NCBI RefSeq assembly: GCF_004123805.1
Contig: NZ_RWJX01000013.1
Location: forward strand, 1-64,000
Length of the DNA stretch: 64,000 nucleotides
Origin: Cellulomonas endophytica
Lineage (GTDB): Bacteria > Actinomycetota > Actinomycetes > Actinomycetales > Cellulomonadaceae
Direction of reading: 5' to 3'
Under the pieces are notes generated by a model that was given only the letters and a program-made list of their open reading frames with translations, had not been told where the DNA came from and did not search any database. A program made the translations under genes and the position numbers. Every line of letters starts with the position of its first letter. Within the stretch, counting starts at the first letter, position 1. Of this stretch, positions 8,830-17,405 are shown in pieces.

Positions 8830-9040
8830 CCGTCGACCTCCGTCCGGGGGCCGCGGCACCCGGGCGGCTCCCCCGGGACCCATCGGCGGGCGCGCCCCGG
8901 ACCTGAGCACCGGCGCCCGGTCCGTGCGGCCGGTGCGCCTCGTCGGCGCGCGTCGAGGCCTTCCGCATGCCTGCCCGGGCCCGTCAAGCACGTGGCACCG
9001 CGCGGCGGGCGCGCCGCCCCCGCCGGGCCGCCGTGGCCGC

Positions 9041-9046
9041 TAGCGT
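9041..9046 (+). promoter_or_regulatory. -10 box (TAGCGT) of the ParA-like gene
   Basis: TAGCGT ends 8 bases before the ATG at 9055, with no ribosome binding site between, so a leaderless transcript is likely. It lies in the 225-bp divergent region between the dead helicase gene and this gene; I see no clear -35 box. Confidence 0.5.
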
Positions 9047-9054
9047 GCGCCGAC

Positions 9055-9939
9055 ATGGACGTCGTCGCCCTCTGGTCCGTCAAGGGCGGCGTCGGCAAGA
9101 CGACCGCCGCCGTCAACCTCGCGCACGCGGCCGCCGCCGCGGGCGAGACGCTGCTGTGGGACCTGGACCCCCAGGGCGCGGCCACGCACCTCCTCGAGGT
9201 CAAGCCGAAGCTGCGCGGGGGTGCGGAGGCGCTCGTCCAGGGGCGCAGCACCGCGGCGGCCGCGCTCCGCCAGACGGCGTGGGAACGGCTCGACGTGCTG
9301 CCCGCCGACCGGTCCCTGCGCGACCTCGAGCTCGTCCTGGACGCCGCCAAGCGGTCCGAGCGGCGGGTGACCGCGACCCTCGACCCGCTGCGCGACCGGT
9401 ACGGGGTCGCGGTCCTCGACTGCCCGCCGGGCGCGTCGCTGCTCGCGCGCAACGTGCTGCGGGCCGCCGACCTCGTGCTCGTGCCGCTGCCCCCCGCGCC
9501 GCTGGCCCTGCGGTCCCTCGACCAGGTCCTCGAGCTCGTCGCCGAGGAGGGGCGCGACGTGCCGGTGCGGGCCTTCCTGTCCATGGTCGACCGGCGCAAG
9601 GCGACGCACCGGGCGGCGGTGGCGGACCTGCCCCGCACGCGGCCCGAGGTCCTCGACGTCGTCGTCCCGGCGGCGGTCGCCGTCGAGCGGATGGGGGAGC
9701 TGCGGGCGCCCCTGGCCGCGTTCGCACCCCGGACGCCCGCCGCCCTCGCCTACGCCGACCTGTGGGCGGCCGTCACCGCCGTCCTGCACCCCGCGCCGGC
9801 TGCCCCGGCCGGCGGGGGGAAGGGGAAGGACCGCGCAGGTGCGGGCCGGGCGACGAAGGACGCGAAGGACGCGAAGGACGCGAAGGACACGGGCAAGGAC
9901 GGCAAGGACGCCGCGAGGGGCCGCCGCGGCCGCCGCTGA
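9055..9939 (+). CDS. Orphan ParA/MinD-like P-loop ATPase with Lys/Asp-rich tail
   Basis: 294-aa ATPase. The N-terminus has the deviant Walker A motif KGGVGKTT (residues 10-17) of the ParA/MinD family, then LLWDLDPQGAATHLL (A' motif) and VAVLDCPPGASLLARNVL (Walker B region). It lacks a ParA-type N-terminal helix-turn-helix, and no parB or parS-like partner is next to it, so chromosome segregation is unlikely. The last 35 residues are very basic, with TKDAKDAKDAKD repeats and a GRRGRR end, which could bind DNA or acidic lipid. It is followed by the NERD-like gene 77 bp downstream, probably co-transcribed. Confidence 0.82.
   Translation: MDVVALWSVKGGVGKTTAAVNLAHAAAAAGETLLWDLDPQGAATHLLEVKPKLRGGAEALVQGRSTAAAALRQTAWERLDVLPADRSLRDLELVLDAAKRSERRVTATLDPLRDRYGVAVLDCPPGASLLARNVLRAADLVLVPLPPAPLALRSLDQVLELVAEEGRDVPVRAFLSMVDRRKATHRAAVADLPRTRPEVLDVVVPAAVAVERMGELRAPLAAFAPRTPAALAYADLWAAVTAVLHPAPAAPAGGGKGKDRAGAGRATKDAKDAKDAKDTGKDGKDAARGRRGRR
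9855..9890 (+). repeat. 9-bp in-frame tandem repeat encoding KDA units
   Basis: GAAGGACGC is repeated three times exactly with a fourth variant copy. It encodes the charged KDA tail of the ParA-like protein. Confidence 0.85.
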
Positions 9940-10016
9940 TCTCACCCGTTCGCGCGGCCCCCCGTCCTCGCGCGCCCCTCTCCCCCTGCCGATAGGCCGG
10001 GGGGAAGGGAGGGACC

Positions 10017-10916
10017 ATGAGCATGGACGAACGCCCCGCGGCACGGCCGGTCGCCCGGCGCCTGGAGGGCTGGACGGTGCTGCACGGGCCGCGCGTCGCC
10101 GAGCTGCCGGGCGCGGGCGCCGAGTGCATCGTCGTCGGCCCGGGCGGCGTCGTCGTCGTGGCCTCCGTCACCGGGCGCGGTGCCCGCCTCGAGCGGCGCA
10201 CGGAGCGGGCCCGCCGGGCCGTCGGGCTCGCGGGCGGCGTCGTCACGTCGCTCCTGCCCCCGGGTCAGCGCTGGGCGGTCGCGGCCGTGGTGTGCGTGCC
10301 CGACGCCCGCTCGCCCCACGAGGTCTACCCCCTCGTCGGCGGGGCGCGGGGCGTCGCCGTCGTCGGCACCGCGGCACTGCCGGGCATCCTGCAGTCCCTG
10401 CCCGCCCGCCTGACGCCCGAGGAGTCCGCCGCGGTCACGGACGGGCTGGTCCACGCCCTCGTCGCCCGCCCGCAAGGCTCCCTGCTCTCCACCGCCGACC
10501 TCCCGCGCGGCCTGCGCCCCCACCGGCACCCCGGACCCGCCGCCCCCTCCCTCCGCCTGCCCCCCGCCGACCGCGTCGACCACGCCGCGGCGCTGCCCGG
10601 GCCCGGTGCCCCCGACGACGGGACGCCGGCCCTGCGCCTGCCGCTCGGCGTCGAGCCGGCCCGCGTCCCCACCCCCCGCCCCGGCGACGAGGGCCGCGCC
10701 GGCCGGCGGGGTCGTCGCCCCCGCGACCGGCGCGAGGACCGCCCCGCGCGCGTGGTGCCGGGCGACGGGCGCCTGGGCACCCGGATGGCCGCCGCCGCGC
10801 TCGCGCTCGTCACCGCCGTCCTCGTCGGCGCCGGCCTGGCCGGGGCCGCCACGGACCCCGTGCCCGCGGCCCCGCCCGCCGGCACCGTCACGACGGTCGT
10901 CGCCCCGACCCGCTGA
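10017..10916 (+). CDS. NERD-like protein with C-terminal membrane anchor
   Basis: 299 aa. Residues about 15-130 resemble the nuclease-related (NERD) domain: EGWTVLHGPRVAELPG, IVVGPGGVVVVASV, a helix with repeated Ala/Arg, and WAVAAVVCVPDA. In typical NERD domains the strand after GPxGVFVI carries a catalytic Lys (D..K); here VASVTGRG has no Lys, so activity is doubtful. A proline-rich linker and a basic segment follow, then one hydrophobic helix (about 258-282), placing the domain in the cytoplasm. Start: AGGGAGGG immediately before ATG 10017; ATG 10023 is also possible. Context: it follows the ParA-like gene. Confidence 0.6.
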   Translation: MSMDERPAARPVARRLEGWTVLHGPRVAELPGAGAECIVVGPGGVVVVASVTGRGARLERRTERARRAVGLAGGVVTSLLPPGQRWAVAAVVCVPDARSPHEVYPLVGGARGVAVVGTAALPGILQSLPARLTPEESAAVTDGLVHALVARPQGSLLSTADLPRGLRPHRHPGPAAPSLRLPPADRVDHAAALPGPGAPDDGTPALRLPLGVEPARVPTPRPGDEGRAGRRGRRPRDRREDRPARVVPGDGRLGTRMAAAALALVTAVLVGAGLAGAATDPVPAAPPAGTVTTVVAPTR

Positions 10917-10917
10917 C

Positions 10918-10972
10918 GGGCGCCGACCGGGCGCCGACCGGGCGCCGACCGGGCGCCGACCGGGCGCCGACG
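10918..10972. repeat. 11-bp tandem repeat immediately after a stop codon
   Basis: GGGCGCCGACC is repeated four times exactly and a fifth time with the last base changed. It begins one base after the TGA (10914-10916) of the NERD-like gene. Each unit is rich in GGCGCC palindrome, so the array could also fold when transcribed. Confidence 0.9.
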
Positions 10973-11169
10973 GTGCCGACCGAGCCGCCCCCAGCCCCGT
11001 CCCTGACCCACCCCTGCCGGTACGCCGTGCGTCCTCCCTCCCGGTGTCGGCGGTGCGTGGCACCGTCCTGCCCGGCCCCCGCACCCGGCGCGCCGGGCCC
11101 GAACGGCCCGGGCGGGCGGTCCGACGGCACGGCGCGGCACGGCACGGCACGGGCGAGGACGGAGGACCG

Positions 11170-11886
11170 ATGGGACGGGCGCGACGACGGCCGGTGCGCC
11201 GCTGGACCGGGCTGCTCCTGGTCGTGCTCGCGCTCGCCGTGGCCGCGGGCACCGGGCTGCCCACGTGGAGCTCGGCCCGGGAGGCCGCCGACCACCCGGT
11301 CACCGCGGCGGACCTGGCACGCGCCCGCGCCGACCTGGCCGCGCTCGTCGTGCAGGGCCGGGCACCGCTCACCGGGTACGACCGCTCGGCCTTCGGCACC
11401 CCCTGGGCGGACGTGGACGGCAACGGGTGCGGCACGAGGGACGACGTCCTCGCCCGTGACCTGCGGGCGCCGCGCATCGACCCCGCCGACGGGTGCACCG
11501 TGCTGTCCGGCACGCTCCTCGACCCCTACACCGGGGAGAGCATCGCCTTCCGGCGCGGGCCCGACTCGGCGGAGGTGCAGGTCGACCACGTCGTCGCGCT
11601 CGCCGACGCGTGGCAGAAGGGGGCGCAGGGCTGGAGCGAGGAGCGGCGCGAGCGCTTCGCGAACGACCCCGCGAACCTGCTCGCCGTCGACGGGGACGCC
11701 AACCAGCGCAAGGGAGCGGGCGACGCCGCCACCTGGCTGCCCCCGCGCACGGGCTACCGCTGCGCCTACGTCGCCCGGCAGGTCCGCGTGAAGGCCGCCT
11801 ACGGGCTCGCCGTCACCGCCGCGGAGCGCGACGCGCTCGCCCGGTGGCTCGACCGGTGCGTGGTCGTGGGGGCACCGGAGGGGTGA
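11170..11886 (+). CDS. Secreted GmrSD-type HNH endonuclease
   Basis: 238-aa protein with an N-terminal hydrophobic segment (about residues 13-32, WTGLLLVVLALAVAAGTG) acting as signal or anchor. The C-terminal 110 residues match the GmrSD/DUF1524 HNH fold common in actinobacterial secreted nucleases: VQVDHVVALADAW (the first His), FANDPANLLAVDGDANQRKG (Asn and Lys) and TWLPP. Cysteines at GCGTRDD, GCTVLSG, RCAY and DRCVV may form disulfides, fitting export. ATG 11170 is preceded by GGAGGA. Probable role: extracellular DNA degradation or nutrient use. It is not part of a complete type IV restriction system, since the GmrS-like ParB/DUF262 part is absent. Confidence 0.82.
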   Translation: MGRARRRPVRRWTGLLLVVLALAVAAGTGLPTWSSAREAADHPVTAADLARARADLAALVVQGRAPLTGYDRSAFGTPWADVDGNGCGTRDDVLARDLRAPRIDPADGCTVLSGTLLDPYTGESIAFRRGPDSAEVQVDHVVALADAWQKGAQGWSEERRERFANDPANLLAVDGDANQRKGAGDAATWLPPRTGYRCAYVARQVRVKAAYGLAVTAAERDALARWLDRCVVVGAPEG

Positions 11887-11917
11887 GGACCCCGCCGGTG
11901 CGGTGCCCATGCGACCC

Positions 11918-12655
11918 TCACGCCGCCGCGAACCACAGCCACCGGGCGCCGACGGCCAGCGCCGCCAGGCACACCGCGAGGAGCACGAGCACCCACACGG
12001 CCCCGGGCACGTGCGTGAGGGTCGCCAGCTGGCCGGCGTCCGACACGTCGCGACGCCCGGACCGCCGCACCCGGCGGCGCTCGCGCGCCAGCTCCAGCAC
12101 CGCGCGGGGCGCCCCCGCCAGCAGGAGGAGGGTCACGGCGTGGGCGGCCAGGACGCGCACCCCCTCGGGCGCCGCCACCGTGACGGCCGCGAGCACCGCA
12201 CCGCTCGCGAGCACGGCCCACAGCCCGTAGAGGTTCCGGATCTGCACCAGGACGAGGGCCACGACGAGGAGCAGCCCCCACAGCACCGCGACGGCCCGGC
12301 CCTGGGCGAGCAGCGCCGCCGCACCGAGGCCGACGACGGCCGGCCCGGGGTAGCCCGCGAGCAGGGTCGCGACCATGCCCGGCCCCCGGGGCCGCCCGCG
12401 CGAGACCGTCAGGCCCGAGGTGTCGGAGTGCACCCGGATCCCCGCGAGCCGACGGCCGACGAGGACCGCGACCACGCCGTGCGCGGCCTCGTGCACGATC
12501 GTCAGCCCGTGGCGCGCCACGTGCCACGCCCGGGGCAGCACGAGGACGGCGGCGACGAGCAGCGCCGTCAGCAGCAGGTGCGGGCGGGGCAGGGGCGCCG
12601 CCACGGCGGTGAGGGCCGCCAGGGCGTCCGCGGCCGGCCCGGGCACCCCCGTCAC
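11918..12655 (-). CDS. M50-family membrane zinc metallopeptidase
   Basis: 245-aa polytopic membrane protein. After the first hydrophobic helix comes the zinc motif HEAAH within TIVHEAAHGVVAVLVGRRL, followed by GLTVSRG, as in M50B proteases of the DUF/peptidase-M50-like type. At least five more hydrophobic segments follow (for example AVLWGLLLVVALVLV and VWVLVLLAVCLAAL). It probably cleaves within the membrane; the substrate is unknown. The GTG at 12655 lies inside the first unit of a 29-bp tandem repeat; GTG at 12646 is an alternative. Same strand and downstream of the DUF2993 gene, probably the same operon. Confidence 0.78.
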   Translation of the reverse strand: MTGVPGPAADALAALTAVAAPLPRPHLLLTALLVAAVLVLPRAWHVARHGLTIVHEAAHGVVAVLVGRRLAGIRVHSDTSGLTVSRGRPRGPGMVATLLAGYPGPAVVGLGAAALLAQGRAVAVLWGLLLVVALVLVQIRNLYGLWAVLASGAVLAAVTVAAPEGVRVLAAHAVTLLLLAGAPRAVLELARERRRVRRSGRRDVSDAGQLATLTHVPGAVWVLVLLAVCLAALAVGARWLWFAAA

Positions 12656-12773
12656 GCCGCGCCCGTCGGGTCAGGGCCCGTCACGCCGCACCCGTCGGGT
12701 CAGGGCCCGTCACGCCGCACCCGTCGGGTCAGAGCCCGTCACGCCGCACCCGTCCGGGCAGGACCCGTCACGG
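12648..12773. repeat. 29-bp tandem repeat spanning the stop of one gene and the start of the next
   Basis: Four 29-bp units begin at 12648, 12677, 12706 and 12735, with a truncated fifth at 12764. Units two and three differ at one base; the fourth has several changes. On the minus strand each unit contains GTGACGGG. The first copy supplies the stop TGA of the DUF2993 gene and the last supplies the GTG start of the M50 gene. The units are contiguous with no spacers, so this is not a CRISPR. Confidence 0.92.
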
Positions 12774-13562
12774 GAGCGCGCCGGCGTCCTCGAGCCGGAC
12801 GTCCGTGCCGACCGCCTCGACGAGGATCGTGCTGCCGACGACGCGGGCGCCCGTCAGCTCCAGGCCGGCAGGGAGCCCCTCGACCGGCACGGCGAGGTCC
12901 TGGAGGCGCTCCGCCAGGCTCCCGGGGAGCTCCTCGACGGCCACCGCCGTCCCGGCGACCCGCGCGGTCGTCACGTCGACGACCAGCGTCCCGTCGACGA
13001 CCGTCGGCGCCAGGTCGACCCCCACGTCCACGCCCACGACCTCCGTGCGCGCGGTCAGCACGCCGTCCCGGACCTGCACGACGACGTCCTGCTCGGCACG
13101 CCCGGCCAGGTGCCGGTCGACCAGGGCCTGCACCGAGGCCTCCGGCAGGGACGCCTGCAGGGTCGCCGCCCGCACGGTGGCGTCCTCCCCCAGGCCGACG
13201 TCCCGGGCGTCGACCCGCACGTCCTCGGCGCGCACGCCCGCGACGAGCGCCGCGTCGGCCGTGACGCGCACGCGGTCCAGGCTCCGGCCGGCGATCTGGG
13301 TCAGCACCGGGAACCCCTCGACCGTCGCCGCCGTGCCCTCGCCGGCGATCGCGTCGTCGACCTGCGCGACGACCCGGTCCTCGACCCGGCCCCGCGCCCA
13401 GCGGTCGGCCAGGAGGGCGCCCACCGCGAGGAGGACGAGGAGGAGGACGAGCGCCACCAGGGCGGGCAGGCAGCCCCGACGGCGGCGGCGGCCGCCCCCT
13501 GTGGATGGCGCGTCCGGTTCGGCCGCGGCGGGCAGCAGCGACTCTTCGGGCCTGTGGGACAT
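12768..13562 (-). CDS. DUF2993 (LmeA-like) phospholipid-binding protein
   Basis: 264 aa. A short cytoplasmic N-terminus with an Arg-rich run is followed by one membrane helix (LPALVALVLLLVLLAVGALLA, about residues 30-50). The rest is a DUF2993 domain with alternating beta strands: VEGFPVLTQIAGRSLDRVRV, then VDARDVG, and ELTGARVVGSTILVEAVGTDV. The family includes mycobacterial LmeA, which acts in mannan/lipoglycan maturation outside the membrane; that function is family knowledge, not shown here. ATG 13562 was chosen because GGAGG lies 9 bases upstream. The longer open frame overlaps the divergent promoter. Confidence 0.8.
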   Translation of the reverse strand: MSHRPEESLLPAAAEPDAPSTGGGRRRRRGCLPALVALVLLLVLLAVGALLADRWARGRVEDRVVAQVDDAIAGEGTAATVEGFPVLTQIAGRSLDRVRVTADAALVAGVRAEDVRVDARDVGLGEDATVRAATLQASLPEASVQALVDRHLAGRAEQDVVVQVRDGVLTARTEVVGVDVGVDLAPTVVDGTLVVDVTTARVAGTAVAVEELPGSLAERLQDLAVPVEGLPAGLELTGARVVGSTILVEAVGTDVRLEDAGALP

Positions 13563-13670
13563 GCGTGGATCCTCCCCGACGCGGCTGCCGGGCGTCGACA
13601 GGCGCGCGCCCCGGGGCCCGGTGCGGCCCGGCGCTGTCCGCTTGTGGTCGCCGCCCCGTGTGACGTCGCC

Positions 13671-13676
13671 TACACT
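13671..13676 (+). promoter_or_regulatory. -10 box (TACACT) upstream of the 168-aa membrane protein
   Basis: TACACT fits TAnnnT and lies 28 bases before ATG 13705, leaving a short leader with GAAGGA as a ribosome site. It sits in the 142-bp divergent region with the DUF2993 gene. Confidence 0.5.
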
Positions 13677-13704
13677 GGCGGTCCCAGCTGACGAAGGACA
13701 CACG

Positions 13705-14211
13705 ATGACGTGGGTGCTGCTGCTAGTCGTGACCATGGTGACGTCGGCCGCGCTCTGGCTGGTGTGGATGCTCGTCCCCACACCGGCGGACGCGACCGCC
13801 CGTCGCCCCGTTCCCGGTGCCGATCTCGGCTACGTCCCGGCCCCCCGGCCCGGTCGTGCGCCGCTCGCACCGGCCCTCCCCGCGCGCGGGACCAACCGCG
13901 GCGCCCTGGTCCAGGGCCCCGTCAACGGCCGCGCGAAGGGCGGGGTCGAACCGACCCCGCTCGACCCGTTCGAGGCCCTGCAGGTGCAGGCCCGCCTGAG
14001 CGCGGTGCTCTCCAACGTGCGCGAGCTCGAGGAGGACCCGCACGCGTACGCGCGGACGACCCGGCTCCTCGCCTGCCAGCTCGCGTACGACGCGCTGCTG
14101 GCCGAGGCGTGCGGCCTCGCCGGGATCCGCGTGGACCGGGAGGGGCCGCTCGACGAGGTCGAGCGGTTCCGCGAGGAGGTCGAGCTGACCGCCCGCGGCT
14201 GGACCTGGTGA
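13705..14211 (+). CDS. Single-pass membrane protein of unknown function
   Basis: 168 aa. I do not recognise the family. The N-terminus is one hydrophobic helix (residues 3-24, WVLLLVVTMVTSAALWLVWM). A proline-rich, low-complexity middle follows (to about residue 90). The last 75 residues are predicted helical and charged (ALQVQARLSAVLSNVRELEEDPHAYARTTRLLACQLAYDALLAEACGL, quoted in part from a continuous helix), with two Cys. GAAGGA precedes the ATG. The protein is probably a small anchored adaptor in the cytoplasm; a signal-peptide reading is less likely because no cleavage motif follows the helix. Confidence 0.65.
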   Translation: MTWVLLLVVTMVTSAALWLVWMLVPTPADATARRPVPGADLGYVPAPRPGRAPLAPALPARGTNRGALVQGPVNGRAKGGVEPTPLDPFEALQVQARLSAVLSNVRELEEDPHAYARTTRLLACQLAYDALLAEACGLAGIRVDREGPLDEVERFREEVELTARGWTW

Positions 14212-14237
14212 CCCGGGCCTGATCCCCGTGCGGCCGG

Positions 14238-17200
14238 TCATCCGGCGCGCACCGCGAGCGTGCTCGTACCGTCCCCGCGCGGACGTACCTCGACGCGGTC
14301 GGCGACGGCCTGCTTGAGGGCCTCCACGTGGGAGACGATCCCGACCGTGCGCCCCCCGGCCCGGAGCCGGCCGAGCTCGGCGAGCACGAGCTCGAGCGTC
14401 TCCGGGTCGAGCGAGCCGAAGCCCTCGTCCACGAACAGCGTGCCCAGCTCGATGCCGCCCGCCTCGGCCGCGACGACGTCCGCGAGGCCGAGCGCGAGGC
14501 ACAGGGACACGTAGAACGTCTCGCCGCCGGACAGGGTGCGGGGGTCACGAGCCGCCCCCGCACGGTGGTCGAGCACGCGCATGGCCAGACCCGTCCGCCG
14601 GGAGCGCACGTCCTCGCGGTCCTCCGACCGCTCGAGCTGGTAGCGCCCGTCGGACATCACGGTCAGCCGCTCGTTCGCGGCCTCGACCACGTCCTCGAAG
14701 CGCCGGGCCAGGACGAAGGTCGCCAGGGAGAGGGCGCGCGGGTTGTCCGGGCCCGTGCCGGAGGTCAGGCCCGCGAGCCGGTGGACCGGGGCCGCGGCGC
14801 GGACCGAGGCGTCCACCGCGCGCGCCGCCGCGACGGCCTCCGCGCCACGGGTGGCCAGCGCGTCGGCGCGGTCGCGCGCCGCGTGCCACGCGCGCGTGGC
14901 GACCTCGGCCTCCCCCGACCGCTCCGCCAGCTCCGCGCGCAGCGCCACGGGGTCGGGCAGGTCGTCCTCGTGCAGGGCGGCGACGACCGCGAGCTCGGGG
15001 TCGTCGAGCCCGCCGGCGCACGCGGCCACCGCGTCCGCGTGCTCCCGGACCGCCTGCTCCAGGCGTCGCTGCTCGCCCCGCTCGAGGAGGGCCGCCCGGC
15101 AGGCCGCCGGGTCCGGAGCCCCGGTCGCGTCCACGAAGCCTCCGGCGAGGAGCGCCGCGGCCCTCTCGCGCTCCCGGTCGGCCCGCTGCCGCAGGGCGAG
15201 CGCGTGCTCGTCGAGGGCGCGCAGCAGGTCCTCGCCCGCCGACACGACGGCAGCGGTCGCCGAGTGCCGCGCGTGCACGGTGGGGTGGCCGTCCCGGGCC
15301 GCGACGACCTCGGCCTCCGCCTCGTCGAGCGCCTGGGCGAGCGCGACGACGGTGCTCTCGGCGCCCGCGAGCCGCTCCGCGAGGGCCGCGCGCTCCGCCC
15401 GCAGCGCCTGCGTCGCGGCGTCGTGCTCGGTGAGGGCCACGACCAGGGCGTCGTGCTCCCGGACGGCCCTGTCGGCGGCCGTGCGCGCGGCGGCCGCCGA
15501 CGCGAGCCGGGTCAGCACGGCGTCGGGCGTGAGGCCCCCGAGCGCGTCCCGGAGCGCGCCGGCCCGGGCCTCGGCCTCCGTGACCCGGGCACGGGCCGCT
15601 TCCAGCCGGGCCTCCGCGGCCTCGCGCTCCCGGGCCCGCCGGTCGACGTCGGCGGCGGTCACGTGGTCGGCGGCCAGGGGAGCCGGGGCGGGGTGCTCCG
15701 GCGAGCCGCACACGGCGCACGGCTCCCCCGCGACGAGGTCCCCGGCGATCTCCCCCGCCATCCCGGCGATGCGGCGCGCCCGGGCGTCCCGCTCGGCGTC
15801 GACGGCCGCGCGGGCGGCCCGGGCGACCTCCGTCGCCCCCTGCCGGGCGTCCTCGAGCAGGCCCTGCGCCTCCTCCAGCCGCAGGACGGTCCGGGCGAGC
15901 GCCTCGGCCTCGCGCACGGCCGCCTCGGAGCGGACCAGGGCGCCCGACGCGTCCCCCACGGCGGCACGCCGTCCGTCCAGCAGCGCCCGGGCGGCAGGAC
16001 GGGCGTCGAGCTCGACGCCCAGCCGCGCCACCGCGGCCCGCAGGTCGTCGAGCCCGTCCCGGGCGTCCCGCACCTCGCGGCGACGACCCTCGAGCTCGGC
16101 CTCCAGGCGGCGCGGCCGGTCCAGGCGTGCCAGCGCGGCCCGGGCGTCCCGCTCCAGCACCACGAGCGCCGCGCGCAGCCCGCCCTCCACGAGGGCGTCG
16201 ACGCCCGGGTCCCCACCGTCGGTGCCGCCCGCCGCAGGCACGCCGTCCGGCTCGAGCACCGTCCCCGGCGGCAGCAGCCCGGCCAGGCCGGCCGGCACGA
16301 GGTCGAGGGTGGCGCGCAGGGCCTTCCCGGTGGCGTCCGCCGCCACCCGCGCCGCGTCCGCCGCGGCGAGCGCGGGGCGCACCGTCCCGGCCGCCCGGGC
16401 ACGCTCCAGGGAGGCCTCCTGCTCCGCCGCCACGCCGGCCTCGGCCCGCAGCCGCGCGTCGAGCACGCGGAGCTCGGCCAGCCGTCGCCACAGCCGGTGC
16501 GCCGTCTCCGCCGACCGGAGGGCCGCCTCCACGGCCGTCCGGGCGCCGACCGCCGCCGACGCCGCACCGGCGGCGGCCGCGGCCGACCCCTCGGCGGCGA
16601 GGGTCAGGCGGCCGACCTCGGCGGCCAGCGCGTCGGCCAGGTCGGGGGCCGCGAGCGACGCCTCCAGGCCCGCCCGCTCGTCCTCGTCGAGACGCGCCGC
16701 GCCGACCGTCCGCGCGACCGCGGACGCCACCCCGGCCCGCGCCGCCTCCAGCGACCGCTCGCCCTCGCGCCGCATCGCCGCGAGGCGCTCCGCGATCTGC
16801 TCGTAGACCTCCGTGCCGAAGATCCGCTGCAGCAGGACGCGGCGCTCCTCGGGGTCGGCCCGCAGGAACCGCGCGAACTCCCCCTGCGGCAGCACCATCG
16901 TCTGGACGAACTGCGCGCGGTCGAGGCCCACGACGCGCTGCAGCTCGTGGCCGGCCTCGTCCAGCCGGGCGGACAGCAGCTCCCCCGGCGGGGCGGCGGC
17001 CGGGTCGAGCACGTCCGCCGGCGGACCGTCGGCCGCGTCGGCGGGCAGGCGCCACAGCCGCACGGACGCCTGCTGCCGCGCCACGCCGGTGCCCCGCTTC
17101 TTGGCGCGCACGTAGGACGGCGTGCGCCGGACCCGGTAGACCCCCGAGGCGCACTCGAAGACGAGGTCGACGACGCTCTCCACGTCGTCCGCCGCCCGCG

Positions 17201-17405
17201 TGCAGCGCAGGCGCTCGTCGCTCGTCGCGTCGGAGGCGACCTTGCCGTACAGCGCGAACACGACCGCGTCGATCAGCGTGGACTTGCCCGAGCCCGTGGG
17301 GCCCTCGAGGAGGAACAGGCCCGAGGCGCCGAGCGCGGCGAGGTCGACCGTGTGGCGGCCCACGAAGGGGCCGACGGCCTGGAGCGTGAGGGAGCGCAGG
17401 TGCAT
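14238..17405 (-). CDS. sbcC: SbcC, ATPase subunit of the SbcCD (Rad50/Mre11) nuclease
   Basis: 1055-aa SMC-like ATPase. Walker A is GPTGSGKST at residues 35-43. Long Ala/Arg/Glu-rich coiled coils flank a zinc hook CAVC near residue 560, and the C-terminal lobe has the ABC signature LSGGETF near residue 950, Walker B TLFVDEGFGSLD and the H-loop GIVSHVEAL. With SbcD it opens and trims hairpins and protein-blocked DNA ends. The ATG overlaps the sbcD stop (ATGA), so the pair is translationally coupled. Length is as usual for actinobacterial SbcC. Everything needed for activity appears present. Confidence 0.96.
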   Translation of the reverse strand: MHLRSLTLQAVGPFVGRHTVDLAALGASGLFLLEGPTGSGKSTLIDAVVFALYGKVASDATSDERLRCTRAADDVESVVDLVFECASGVYRVRRTPSYVRAKKRGTGVARQQASVRLWRLPADAADGPPADVLDPAAAPPGELLSARLDEAGHELQRVVGLDRAQFVQTMVLPQGEFARFLRADPEERRVLLQRIFGTEVYEQIAERLAAMRREGERSLEAARAGVASAVARTVGAARLDEDERAGLEASLAAPDLADALAAEVGRLTLAAEGSAAAAAGAASAAVGARTAVEAALRSAETAHRLWRRLAELRVLDARLRAEAGVAAEQEASLERARAAGTVRPALAAADAARVAADATGKALRATLDLVPAGLAGLLPPGTVLEPDGVPAAGGTDGGDPGVDALVEGGLRAALVVLERDARAALARLDRPRRLEAELEGRRREVRDARDGLDDLRAAVARLGVELDARPAARALLDGRRAAVGDASGALVRSEAAVREAEALARTVLRLEEAQGLLEDARQGATEVARAARAAVDAERDARARRIAGMAGEIAGDLVAGEPCAVCGSPEHPAPAPLAADHVTAADVDRRAREREAAEARLEAARARVTEAEARAGALRDALGGLTPDAVLTRLASAAAARTAADRAVREHDALVVALTEHDAATQALRAERAALAERLAGAESTVVALAQALDEAEAEVVAARDGHPTVHARHSATAAVVSAGEDLLRALDEHALALRQRADRERERAAALLAGGFVDATGAPDPAACRAALLERGEQRRLEQAVREHADAVAACAGGLDDPELAVVAALHEDDLPDPVALRAELAERSGEAEVATRAWHAARDRADALATRGAEAVAAARAVDASVRAAAPVHRLAGLTSGTGPDNPRALSLATFVLARRFEDVVEAANERLTVMSDGRYQLERSEDREDVRSRRTGLAMRVLDHRAGAARDPRTLSGGETFYVSLCLALGLADVVAAEAGGIELGTLFVDEGFGSLDPETLELVLAELGRLRAGGRTVGIVSHVEALKQAVADRVEVRPRGDGTSTLAVRAG

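Noticed and set aside
3787-9939. A 2050-codon open plus-strand frame
   Set aside because: It runs antisense through the SDR and dead-helicase genes. Only its last 294 codons are a real protein (the ParA-like ATPase); the rest has no family motif and arises from high GC.
9055-9939. A chromosome or plasmid partition ParA
   Set aside because: No ParB, no parS-like repeats and no replication gene nearby.
11170-11886. A type IV restriction enzyme (GmrSD)
   Set aside because: Only the HNH part is present, with a membrane or signal segment and several Cys, which fits a secreted nuclease.
12648-12773. A CRISPR array
   Set aside because: The 29-bp units are contiguous with no unique spacers, and no cas gene is near.
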